Positions 15,479 through 23,335 of a DNA stretch of 35,103 nucleotides are shown here, piece after piece; within the stretch, counting starts at the first letter, position 1; every line of letters starts with the position of its first letter. This DNA comes from Marinifilum fragile JCM 15579 (lineage in GTDB: Bacteria; Bacteroidota; Bacteroidia; Bacteroidales; Marinifilaceae): the NCBI RefSeq assembly GCF_001310955.1, contig NZ_BAZX01000036.1, forward strand, positions 1 to 35,103, in the 5' to 3' direction. A model generated the notes under the pieces. It ran no database searches. It had not been told where the DNA came from and saw only the letters and a program-made list of their open reading frames with translations. Position numbers and translations under genes: made by a program.

Positions 15479-16771
15479 ATGAACATTCTTCAAATCATAC
15501 CGGGCTCGGGTGGCAGCTTTTATTGCGGCAATTGCTTGCGCGATGACAAATTCTATTTGGCAATGAAAAAACAAGGACATCAGGTAACCAAATTGCCCAT
15601 GTACCTTCCCCTGTTTTCCGATGAACATGATCTGAATGAAATTCCTGTTTTTTATGGAGCCATCAGCATTTATTTGAAGCAGCTCTACCCTATTTTCCAG
15701 AAAGCTCCTGCCTGGGTAGACAAACTACTTAACTCGAAACCCATGCTTAAATTGGCTGCGAGTATGGCGGGCTCTACCAGTGCTAAAGGATTGGAAGAGA
15801 TGACCATATCCATGCTAATGGGTGAAGAAGGAAAGCAAAAAGAAGAGCTGCACAGAATGGTAAGTTGGATGGCTGAACATCTGCAACCAGATGTAATTCA
15901 CTTATCAAATGCACTGTTGCTTGGCTTGGCGCCAAAACTACGAGAAGAATTTCCCGATGCTGTAATTGTTTGCTCCTTGCAAGACGAAGATGTTTGGGTG
16001 GATGCCATGAATGATTCATTCAGAAACAAAATCTGGAAATTAATGAGTGAGAAAGCCCAAGCTGTTGATGGCTTTATTGCAGTTTCCAATTTTTATGCAA
16101 AAGTATCTTTGGAGAAGATGGATATCCCAGAAAGTAAAGTCTTCATCAATCATCTGGGTGTTGAACCAAGCGAATACAGGGTAAAAGCATTTGAACAAAA
16201 ACAAAGAAATATCGGATACATCTCAAGAATGTGTAAAGCCAATGGCTTCGACATCATGGTAGATGCATTTACCCTTTTGAAGCAAGACAAGGAATTCGAA
16301 GATGTTCGACTTGTTCTTACAGGAGGATCTACCGGTGATGATAAAGGCATATTGAAAGAAACAGAGAAAAAGCTTAAAAATGCCAAACTTTGGAATGATG
16401 TGGAATTCCATGAAGATTTCGATGGAAGTGGACGTCATGATTTTTTTAGCAAAGTACAAATGATATCTGTTCCAGTACGCAATGGTGAAGCTTTTGGCTT
16501 GTATCTATTGGAAAGTATGGCATCAGGTGTACCAGTAGTTCAACCCAAGCTGGGAGCATTCCCTGAAATTGTTGATAAATCGAAGGGCGGAATCATTTAC
16601 GAGCACAATACCAAAGAAGAACTTTGCGATGCTTTAAAAAGTTTGTTAAGAGATCAGGATCAATTGAAACAACTGTCTGTTGATTGTAGAAATGGTGTAG
16701 AAAATGAGTTCCACATCGCAAATCAGACAAAAAACCTTCTGAATATTTACAATCAATTAAAAATAAATTAG
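15479..16771 (+). CDS. GT4-type glycosyltransferase (GT-B fold)
   Basis: The 430-residue protein is a family-1/GT4 retaining glycosyltransferase. The N-terminal domain opens with MNILQIIPGSGGSFYCGNC, containing a glycine-rich loop. The C-terminal nucleotide-sugar domain begins near RNIGYISRMCKANGFD (about 243). The E-x7-E motif is E337...E345 within EAFGLYLLESMASGVPVV, followed by GAFPEIV. The acceptor cannot be read from the sequence. No other polysaccharide genes lie nearby, so a lipid, trehalose-like or single-step glycosylation role is as likely as capsule synthesis. It is converging with the acyl-CoA synthetase gene, with a shared terminator between them. Confidence 0.88.
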   Translation: MNILQIIPGSGGSFYCGNCLRDDKFYLAMKKQGHQVTKLPMYLPLFSDEHDLNEIPVFYGAISIYLKQLYPIFQKAPAWVDKLLNSKPMLKLAASMAGSTSAKGLEEMTISMLMGEEGKQKEELHRMVSWMAEHLQPDVIHLSNALLLGLAPKLREEFPDAVIVCSLQDEDVWVDAMNDSFRNKIWKLMSEKAQAVDGFIAVSNFYAKVSLEKMDIPESKVFINHLGVEPSEYRVKAFEQKQRNIGYISRMCKANGFDIMVDAFTLLKQDKEFEDVRLVLTGGSTGDDKGILKETEKKLKNAKLWNDVEFHEDFDGSGRHDFFSKVQMISVPVRNGEAFGLYLLESMASGVPVVQPKLGAFPEIVDKSKGGIIYEHNTKEELCDALKSLLRDQDQLKQLSVDCRNGVENEFHIANQTKNLLNIYNQLKIN

Positions 16772-16848
16772 CTTGTGATACATGACTAATTTATAGCTTC
16801 CTATTGGAAAACAAGAAAAAGCTTTTACACCATAGTAATACTATAAAA

Positions 16849-16888
16849 AAAGAACGCAAAGCGATTCTCCCTTTGCGTTCTTTTTTTA
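16849..16888. terminator. Bidirectional terminator between convergent genes
   Basis: A 13-bp stem (16849-16861 with 16871-16883, AAAGAACGCAAAG arm) and a 9-nt loop, with A-run on the left and T-run on the right, so it can stop both the glycosyltransferase and the acyl-CoA synthetase transcripts. The adjoining CTTAGCGTCCTTAGCGTG resembles the ACAAAGG-type repeats elsewhere. Confidence 0.85.
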
Positions 16889-16919
16889 TTATTTCTTAGC
16901 GTCCTTAGCGTGAAACCAA

Positions 16920-18563
16920 TTAATGATATAAAAATCGTTTTATCTTATGCGTTGCTGTTTTTTGAAATGGATCAACATGCGCAATCACCATCTGAACCTG
17001 TGAGAATTTGTTGACACGAGAATTCACATAAACCTGCAATTCTTGTATCAGCTCATCAACGGTCTGATCTACATAATTTTCCACCTCTTTTTTCAAATGT
17101 TTATATTGTTGTTCAAGCTCTTCGTAGTTAAAGTGAACCATTGCCACCAACTTGCCTTTTTTCTCAACAACAATCGACTCAACAACATGCTTAAAGTTGT
17201 TAATTACTGATTCAATCTCTTCCGGGTAAATGTTTTCCCCACTTGCCCCAACAATCATATTCTTCAATCTACCTTCTATGTACAAGTAGTTATCCTTATC
17301 CATTTTGGCCAAATCACCCGTTTTAAACCAACCATCTTCGGTCAAAACCTCTTTGGTTTTCTCAGGCTCTTTGTAATATCCCATCATTACGTTATCTCCT
17401 TTGGCCCAAATTTCACCAATTTGAGTTACAGGATCTGGATTGTGAATTTTTAACTCAACCCCCATTAATGCAGGGCCTGTAGATTGATATTTGGTTTTCG
17501 AAGGACCAATTCCAGCCAACAAAGGAGCTGTTTCCGTTAATCCATAACCAATCGCATAAGGAAATTTGGCCTCACGCAAAAATCTTTCCACATTCGAATT
17601 CAATTTGGCTCCACCAATTCCAAAGAAAGTTAGTTCTCCACCAAAAGTTTGCATTAACTTCTTACCTGCTATCGCATTTAATCTCTTTCTGAAGAAAGGT
17701 ACTTTATACAAAACTCTTGTAATGGCTTTCGAATTGATGGATGGAAGTACTTTCCCCTGGTAGATCTTCTCAATAATCAATGGAACTGAAAACATCACAG
17801 TAGGCTTAACCTCCTTAAATGCAGAAATTAGTAAAGATGGAACCGGAGTTTTTCCCAAATAGTAGATACATGCTCCAGCAATCATTGGAATTACATAGCC
17901 CAAAGTATTTTCGTAAGTATGCGATAAAGGAAGTATTGACAGAAATCGATCCGTTTCATCGATAGGATGAATGGTTTTAGATCGAACGGCATTTGAACAG
18001 ATGTTCTTATGCGATAACATTACCCCTTTGGAGTTACCTGTTGTTCCCGAAGTATAAATAATAGCAGCCAAATCATTTTCTTCAACTGCATATTTCCTTT
18101 CAATTTGAAGATTAGCATCAAATTTAAAATCTGCTGCATCTTCCCCAATTAGAGAGTAATCCTCAATTGCAATTTTATATTGTAGATTTTCTGCTTCTAT
18201 TTTTTCCAATTTTGGAAGTAGTCCTTTGGAAACCAATACGACTTTTGCTTCTGAGTGCTTAAGGATATTTTCAATTTCGCTAACACTAAAATCAGGTAAC
18301 ATAGGCACCACAACAGCTCCCATAAAAACCGTTGCATAATAGGCCATTCCCCAATTCGGCATGTTGGTACTTAACAGTGCCACTTTATCTCCTGGTTCAA
18401 TTCCAAGTTTCTCGTAAAATGCCATTAATGATTTGATCGTAGCATCAATCTCCTTATAGGTAAAAGGTTTTTGTCCGACTAAAGCCATTGCATTACAATC
18501 TCCAAACTTTTGAACTGAATTTTCAAAGAGAGAAGGAAATGTAAATTTATTGTTATTTTCCAT
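16920..18563 (-). CDS. Long-chain acyl-CoA synthetase (AMP-forming)
   Basis: The 547-residue enzyme activates fatty acids with ATP and CoA. The AMP-binding signature YTSGTTGNSKG is at 170-180, the adenine loop GYGLTETAP at 339-347, the ribose-binding TGD at 415-417, and the hinge GRLKNMIVGASGENIYPEE at 431-449. The C-terminal Lys region is KTATHKIKRF (K535 or K540). FadD-like long-chain enzymes are the best match, with GRLK and N-I-Y-P-E-E typical of that branch. No beta-oxidation genes are adjacent, so use of exogenous fatty acids for lipids is possible. Confidence 0.9.
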   Translation of the reverse strand: MENNNKFTFPSLFENSVQKFGDCNAMALVGQKPFTYKEIDATIKSLMAFYEKLGIEPGDKVALLSTNMPNWGMAYYATVFMGAVVVPMLPDFSVSEIENILKHSEAKVVLVSKGLLPKLEKIEAENLQYKIAIEDYSLIGEDAADFKFDANLQIERKYAVEENDLAAIIYTSGTTGNSKGVMLSHKNICSNAVRSKTIHPIDETDRFLSILPLSHTYENTLGYVIPMIAGACIYYLGKTPVPSLLISAFKEVKPTVMFSVPLIIEKIYQGKVLPSINSKAITRVLYKVPFFRKRLNAIAGKKLMQTFGGELTFFGIGGAKLNSNVERFLREAKFPYAIGYGLTETAPLLAGIGPSKTKYQSTGPALMGVELKIHNPDPVTQIGEIWAKGDNVMMGYYKEPEKTKEVLTEDGWFKTGDLAKMDKDNYLYIEGRLKNMIVGASGENIYPEEIESVINNFKHVVESIVVEKKGKLVAMVHFNYEELEQQYKHLKKEVENYVDQTVDELIQELQVYVNSRVNKFSQVQMVIAHVDPFQKTATHKIKRFLYH

Positions 18564-18939
18564 TTTTCTGGTCTTAAGGTTTGAGCAATTTCAAGCACTG
18601 TGCATAGGCTTTTTAAATGATTTGCTCCATTGCAAGTTATAAAAAATATCATTCGAGCTATCTTTTTTAGGCTTTTAGCATTTCAATGAATTAAATATTC
18701 TTTTGTTGTGTTTATCCAAATCAGCCTCTTAAAGACCTAATAATAGGGCAATAATATCATGAAAAAGATTTATTTTCTTACATAAATATTTTAATCTCAC
18801 AAATCTTGAAATTATTCTTTTTTTAATACATTTATTGTTCTAATCAAGAAAAAATACTCTATGCTAATAGTAGAATGAATTATCCTTTTCTCCTATTAAT
18901 GATTCTTTTTATTTGTTAGTCCCTAAACCCATTTAAACT
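18564..18939. other. Divergent intergenic region, no gene seen
   Basis: This 376-bp A+T-rich stretch separates the divergent acyl-CoA synthetase and amidase genes and must hold both promoters. I found no clear TTTG/TAnnTTTG pair, no open frame of note and no strong hairpin. Confidence 0.45.
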
Positions 18940-20556
18940 ATGAAACGTCGCCACTTTATATCACTATCAGCAATAGCCGCACCAATGCTAGCGGGACTTG
19001 GAATTTCTTCCTGCAAGCCCAGCACTTCGGATAAAGAAGTTTCAGAACACCCAAACTTTAACGATTTTAAGTTTAATGAAAAAAGTATCTCAGACATTCA
19101 GCAACTTATGGCTGAGGATAAACTAACTTGTGAAGAATTAGTTATAGAATATCTGGATAGAATTGAAAAAATTGATAAAAATGGCCCTGGTTTAAATTCG
19201 ATTATCGATATCAATCCAGATGCTTTACCACTTGCCAGACAGCTTGATGAAGAAAGAAAACATGGTCATTTAAGAGGTGCTTTGCATGGAATTCCAATTC
19301 TGCTAAAAGATAATATCGACACAGCAGATAAGATGATGACAACTGCAGGTTCTTATGCTTTGGAAGGTAATTTTGCTTCAGAAGATGCTTTTATCGTAAA
19401 ACAACTAAGGAAGTCCGGTGCTTTAATATTGGGTAAAACCAATTTAAGTGAATGGGCCAACTTTAGAAGTACGCGCTCATCAAGTGGATGGAGTGGCCGA
19501 GGACGACAAACTCACAATCCTTATGTCATCGATCGATCACCTTGTGGTTCAAGTTCCGGGTCGGGAGTTGCCGTTGCTGCAAATCTATGCGTTGCAGCCA
19601 TAGGAACAGAAACCGATGGATCCGTAGTCTGTCCATCTGGACACAATGGCATAGTTGGCATCAAACCTACCTTGGGAATGGTAAGCAGAACCGGTATTAT
19701 TCCTATTGCTCACTCGCAAGACACTGCCGGACCAATGGCTAAATCGGTACGTGACGCTGCTATCTTACTGGAAGTTATAAGCGGAGCTGATCAAAATGAT
19801 GAAATTACACTAAATGATAAGAATGAGTCCATAAATTATAGTACAAACCTGCAAAAGGATGCCTTAAAAGGAAAACGCATCGGAATTGTTCGAGCGCTGA
19901 TGGGATTCCATTCAGAAGTTGATAAAGTCATTGAACAAGCCATTGAAGATATTAAAGCGACAGGAGCTGAAGTAATCGATGTTGAACTGGAAAACCTCAA
20001 CCAATATGGCAATGAGGAGTATGAAGTATTACTTTACGAATTTAAAAATGATTTAAACGAATACCTGAGTAAATGTAGATTCCCTATTGTGAAAAGTCTT
20101 GATGATATTATCAAATTTAATGAGCAATTTAAGGACCGTGAAATGCCTTGGTTTGGTCAGGAAATATTAGAGATGGCCAATCAAAAGGGCGATTTGAATG
20201 AAAAAGAATACTTGGAAGCATTAGCAAAGAGCAAAAAGTTATCGGGCGAATTAGGCATTGATTACACACTAAAAAAGTACAATGTAGATGCGCTAATTGC
20301 TCCAACCAATGGCCCTGCATGGAATATCGATCTTGTGAATGGAGACCACTACGGCGGAGGAAGCAGTCAACCTGCAGCGGTTTCAGGTTATCCAAACATT
20401 ACTGTTCCTGCCGGATTTGTTCACAGTCTTCCAATTGGAATATCTTTTTTTGCAGAAGCCTTCTCCGAAGAAAAATTAATTCAACTGGCTTATTCCTATG
20501 AACAAAACACCATGCACAGAAGAGCTCCGGAATTTTATTCAACAATTATGCAATAG
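18940..20556 (+). CDS. Amidase signature family protein, predicted exported lipoprotein
   Basis: The 538-residue protein is an amidase-signature hydrolase. The Ser-cisSer-Lys triad is visible: K123 in ILLKDNID, S205 in GSSSGSG, and nucleophile S228 in GTETDGSVVCPS. The N-terminus MKRRHFISLSAIAAPMLAG has twin arginines and ends in ISSC25, a lipobox, so I predict Tat export and lipid attachment. GatA-like cytoplasmic amidases lack such a leader, and no gatB or gatC is nearby. That argues for a periplasmic or surface amide hydrolase of unknown substrate. It converges on the histidine kinase gene with only 5 bp between stop codons. Confidence 0.88.
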   Translation: MKRRHFISLSAIAAPMLAGLGISSCKPSTSDKEVSEHPNFNDFKFNEKSISDIQQLMAEDKLTCEELVIEYLDRIEKIDKNGPGLNSIIDINPDALPLARQLDEERKHGHLRGALHGIPILLKDNIDTADKMMTTAGSYALEGNFASEDAFIVKQLRKSGALILGKTNLSEWANFRSTRSSSGWSGRGRQTHNPYVIDRSPCGSSSGSGVAVAANLCVAAIGTETDGSVVCPSGHNGIVGIKPTLGMVSRTGIIPIAHSQDTAGPMAKSVRDAAILLEVISGADQNDEITLNDKNESINYSTNLQKDALKGKRIGIVRALMGFHSEVDKVIEQAIEDIKATGAEVIDVELENLNQYGNEEYEVLLYEFKNDLNEYLSKCRFPIVKSLDDIIKFNEQFKDREMPWFGQEILEMANQKGDLNEKEYLEALAKSKKLSGELGIDYTLKKYNVDALIAPTNGPAWNIDLVNGDHYGGGSSQPAAVSGYPNITVPAGFVHSLPIGISFFAEAFSEEKLIQLAYSYEQNTMHRRAPEFYSTIMQ

Positions 20557-20561
20557 AGATT

Positions 20562-22532
20562 CTATTCACCAGGATGGATACAGGGAAACTCCAATTCAAA
20601 AGTGGTTCCCTGACCTTCCTGGCTTTCCACTTTAATCTTGCCTTTGTGAATCTGTACCAACTCTTGCACCACACTCAGACCAAGCCCCGTTCCTTGTTCT
20701 CCTCTCAATCCTGCCTTACTTTGTGAAAAGCTCTTCTCATTAAACAGCTTATTGATTAACGATTCGGACATTCCGATTCCTGAATCTTCTACTTTAATAT
20801 GAATAGAGGAAGAATTTTGGAAGGCACTCAGGGATATTGTGCCATTGACTTCTGTATACTTCATTGCATTTGAAATCAGATTCATCAGTACAATCCTTAC
20901 AATATTTGGATCAATAAAAACCTCCTCAACTTCATTTTCTATTTTCAAATCGATTTGATTTTTATTCAAATCCGTAATGTAGAACTCTTTTAGTTCACTG
21001 ATAATTTCCTCAAACTTTACATCTTCCGGATGAAAATGAATTTTTCCAGACTGCGACATGGACCAATACAATAAACTCGTAAGCAACTTTAATCCTTCAT
21101 TAGCCGCTTGGTTTATATATTTTGCATATTTTTTTGACTTCTCACAATCTTCCCGCTCTATCTCAGTAATAAGAAGATCACTGAACCCGATTAACGAATT
21201 AAATGGGTTTCTTAAATCATGTGAAATAACCGAAAACAATTTGTCTTTGGTTTGATTCATCTCCCCAAGTTTCCGATTCATTTTTTGATTGTATCTGTAA
21301 CGCCAAACCATTACTGCTATAATCACAATCATTAGTAAAATGATAATCATCAGATTTTGTTCCGACAGCTTTTGGTTTTTTAACTCTTGTTCCGTAACCG
21401 TCAAATCGGACTGAACCTCAAAACTCCTCTCCATTTCGTTAATGATCTCAAACTGTTGAACGGTTAATACTGAATCATACAGAACATGAAACTTCTCGAA
21501 ACTTAAAGTAGCCAACTCAAAATTTCCAAGTACTTTATAAAAATCAATGTAAACTTTTGAAACCTCAATAATTTGCTTGGTCACACCTAGCTTAAGGGCT
21601 GTATGCATTGCAAGTTGAAGATATTCTTCTCCCTCCTTTTGCTTTCCTTTCCGAGCGTTTACCAAAGCAATTCCCGTGTAGTTATCTACAAGCCCAAAAT
21701 CATGATTTTGCTTTTTATTCAGCTCAATTGCATTTGTGTAATACTCCTTCGCTTTATCATACTCTTTGCGTTGATAATAAATATTGGCCATCCCATTCAA
21801 ACAAAAAGCAGCATACCTGCCATTTTCTGCTTTAATGCCCATGCTATACGATTTTTGATAATAATTCATTGCCGAATCCAAATCACCTTTCATTGCATAG
21901 GTACGAGCAATTTCCCGATAAACCGATCCAATACCAACCTGATCTCCCAATTCATCCCACAAATCCGCCGCTTTTTTAAAATAGCTGAGAGCCAAATCAA
22001 ACTCTTTTTTCTCCCGATATACCAGGCCAATGTTGACATATGAATAAGATTTCCCAGTCGGATGATTTAACTTTTCAAACATGGCCACCGAATATTCGGA
22101 ATACCTCAAGGACAAAGGCACATTACCAGTCATAAGGTACAAATCCCCCAGGTTGTTGTAAGAATAAGCCAACTGTACCGAATCCTTTTGCTGCAAACTA
22201 CACTTCAATGCATTCTGAAGATTAGAAATGGATGCTTTGGTTTGATATAGGTAATGCAATTGAATTACGCCCAGAAAGCCATAAATTTTCGGTAACTCAT
22301 TTTGGATATTGTTTTTAATGGCCAAATCCAAAGCTCTTTTTCCCAGTACAAGTGCCGAATCAGAATTTACCTCTCTCAATCGCCAACAAGCATTCGTCAA
22401 CCGTTGTATTTCTTCCGTAACTCCCTTTTCGGTGAACAACTGATCTACAGTTTTACCATCTGACTGACTGAAACAAATCAGGATGATTGAAAAGAACAAT
22501 ACGCACAAGACAATCAGTCGTTTACTCAGCAT
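20562..22532 (-). CDS. TPR-containing sensor histidine kinase
   Basis: The 656-residue protein has an N-terminal signal or membrane anchor (about 5-22). TPR-type helical repeats run from about 45 to 345, for example AYSYNNLGDLYLMTGN, SYVNIGLVYREKKEFDLAL and CLNGMANIYYQRKEYDKA. A membrane helix is at 394-411, followed by a HisKA domain with H438 in SVISHDLRNPF. The ATPase domain has the N box NLISNAMKY (551-559), G1 DSGIGM (583-588) and G2 GTGLGLS (614-620). The TPR region is predicted periplasmic and the kinase cytoplasmic. No response regulator lies in the window, so it is an orphan kinase. A TATTTTTG -7 box at 22587-22594 may drive it, overlapping the terminator of the upstream gene. Confidence 0.92.
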   Translation of the reverse strand: MLSKRLIVLCVLFFSIILICFSQSDGKTVDQLFTEKGVTEEIQRLTNACWRLREVNSDSALVLGKRALDLAIKNNIQNELPKIYGFLGVIQLHYLYQTKASISNLQNALKCSLQQKDSVQLAYSYNNLGDLYLMTGNVPLSLRYSEYSVAMFEKLNHPTGKSYSYVNIGLVYREKKEFDLALSYFKKAADLWDELGDQVGIGSVYREIARTYAMKGDLDSAMNYYQKSYSMGIKAENGRYAAFCLNGMANIYYQRKEYDKAKEYYTNAIELNKKQNHDFGLVDNYTGIALVNARKGKQKEGEEYLQLAMHTALKLGVTKQIIEVSKVYIDFYKVLGNFELATLSFEKFHVLYDSVLTVQQFEIINEMERSFEVQSDLTVTEQELKNQKLSEQNLMIIILLMIVIIAVMVWRYRYNQKMNRKLGEMNQTKDKLFSVISHDLRNPFNSLIGFSDLLITEIEREDCEKSKKYAKYINQAANEGLKLLTSLLYWSMSQSGKIHFHPEDVKFEEIISELKEFYITDLNKNQIDLKIENEVEEVFIDPNIVRIVLMNLISNAMKYTEVNGTISLSAFQNSSSIHIKVEDSGIGMSESLINKLFNEKSFSQSKAGLRGEQGTGLGLSVVQELVQIHKGKIKVESQEGQGTTFELEFPCIHPGE

Positions 22533-22593
22533 GGCATAACGATTAAGAATTCAATTTGAGTGGATCACAATAAATAATAATTTATACAAAAAT

Positions 22594-22624
22594 AAAGCTT
22601 GAATCTATATTTTATTCAAGCTTT
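22594..22624 (-). terminator. Intrinsic terminator of the DUF5808-like gene
   Basis: A perfect 11-bp stem AAAGCTTGAAT/ATTCAAGCTTT (22594-22604 with 22614-22624), 9-nt loop, followed on the minus strand by ATTTTTG. It lies 23 bp past the stop of the 22647-22862 gene and may share sequence with the kinase promoter. Confidence 0.8.
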
Positions 22625-22646
22625 GATATATCCTACCCAATATTTA

Positions 22647-22862
22647 CTAAAGGAAAAATTGGTATCCAATAATCAACAAAATAATAAATACTGCCATTAG
22701 TAAGGAATACTTACTGGCAAAGTTAAAAGTGTATCCTAACATCGGATCATATTTGGGAACAATTAATCGAGGGTCTTTTCGATTACAATAAAATGGCCCA
22801 TACCAATTTCCAAGGTCCTTGTGCATTTCATCTAATATGTGTTGATCTAGTTTCGATTTCAT
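22647..22862 (-). CDS. Small membrane protein, DUF5808-like
   Basis: The 71-residue product has a polar N-terminal half with WYGPFYCNRKDPRLIVPK and GYTFNFASKYS, followed by one hydrophobic C-terminal helix (LLMAVFIILLIIGYQFF). The pattern Y-x-N-x-x-D-P-R-x-x-V-P-K...G-x-T-x-N-F-A matches the DUF5808 motif, which is often attached to membrane proteins. Function unknown. A TAATTTTG -7 box (22888-22895, minus strand) gives a leader of about 20 nt, and a terminator follows, so it is an independent gene. Confidence 0.7.
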   Translation of the reverse strand: MKSKLDQHILDEMHKDLGNWYGPFYCNRKDPRLIVPKYDPMLGYTFNFASKYSLLMAVFIILLIIGYQFFL

Positions 22863-23039
22863 AGGGGTTCAATCATATTGGTTTAATCAAAATTAATAAT
22901 AATTGTACAATTGCCACCATAGAATTCACAAAAAAGTAATGGCAATAATACATTGCGAATCATTGCCATTTCTCTTAATAAATTTAGCTCTGTATGATTT
23001 ATAGTGGATACTCTTTTATAATTACCTTTAGTTTATTTG

Positions 23040-23260
23040 AGCTATTTTAACGGGCATTGGAAGATCAAGCTGCTTATACACAGAAAACTTTCTAGTAAGA
23101 CGGGGAAGCTGAGAACTTGTTCGAAGATCACCCCGCCGCACTTAAAGTTTTCAAGTATAAGTGGTTTGAGCTTACGCGCCCTAGATTTTTGCATCCTTTT
23201 CCATCGATGGGAAAAGGATGAGCCTTGCGGCTTGAGCATAACAAAGCTAATGTAAGGAAT
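23040..23260. repeat. G+C-richer intergenic element with a long palindrome
   Basis: About 220 bp of visibly higher G+C than its flanks lies between the DUF5808-like gene and the TonB receptor. It contains a near-perfect 29-bp inverted repeat at 23192-23220 (CATCCTTTTCC/GGAAAAGGATG, 11-bp arms) and a smaller one, AGCC-TTGC-GGCT, beside it. Open frames occur on both strands but have no recognisable domain. I take it for a dispersed repeat rather than a gene. Confidence 0.45.
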
Positions 23261-23335
23261 TATAAAATGATTCATTTTATTTGTAATTGGGTAAATTACC
23301 TATTGTGTTCCATATAGAACCATAAATTTCTAATC

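Noticed and set aside
23042..23275. Open frames on both strands in the G+C-richer block
   Set aside because: Both strands are open over the same stretch and neither product shows a domain. The long palindrome explains the sequence better as a repeat element.
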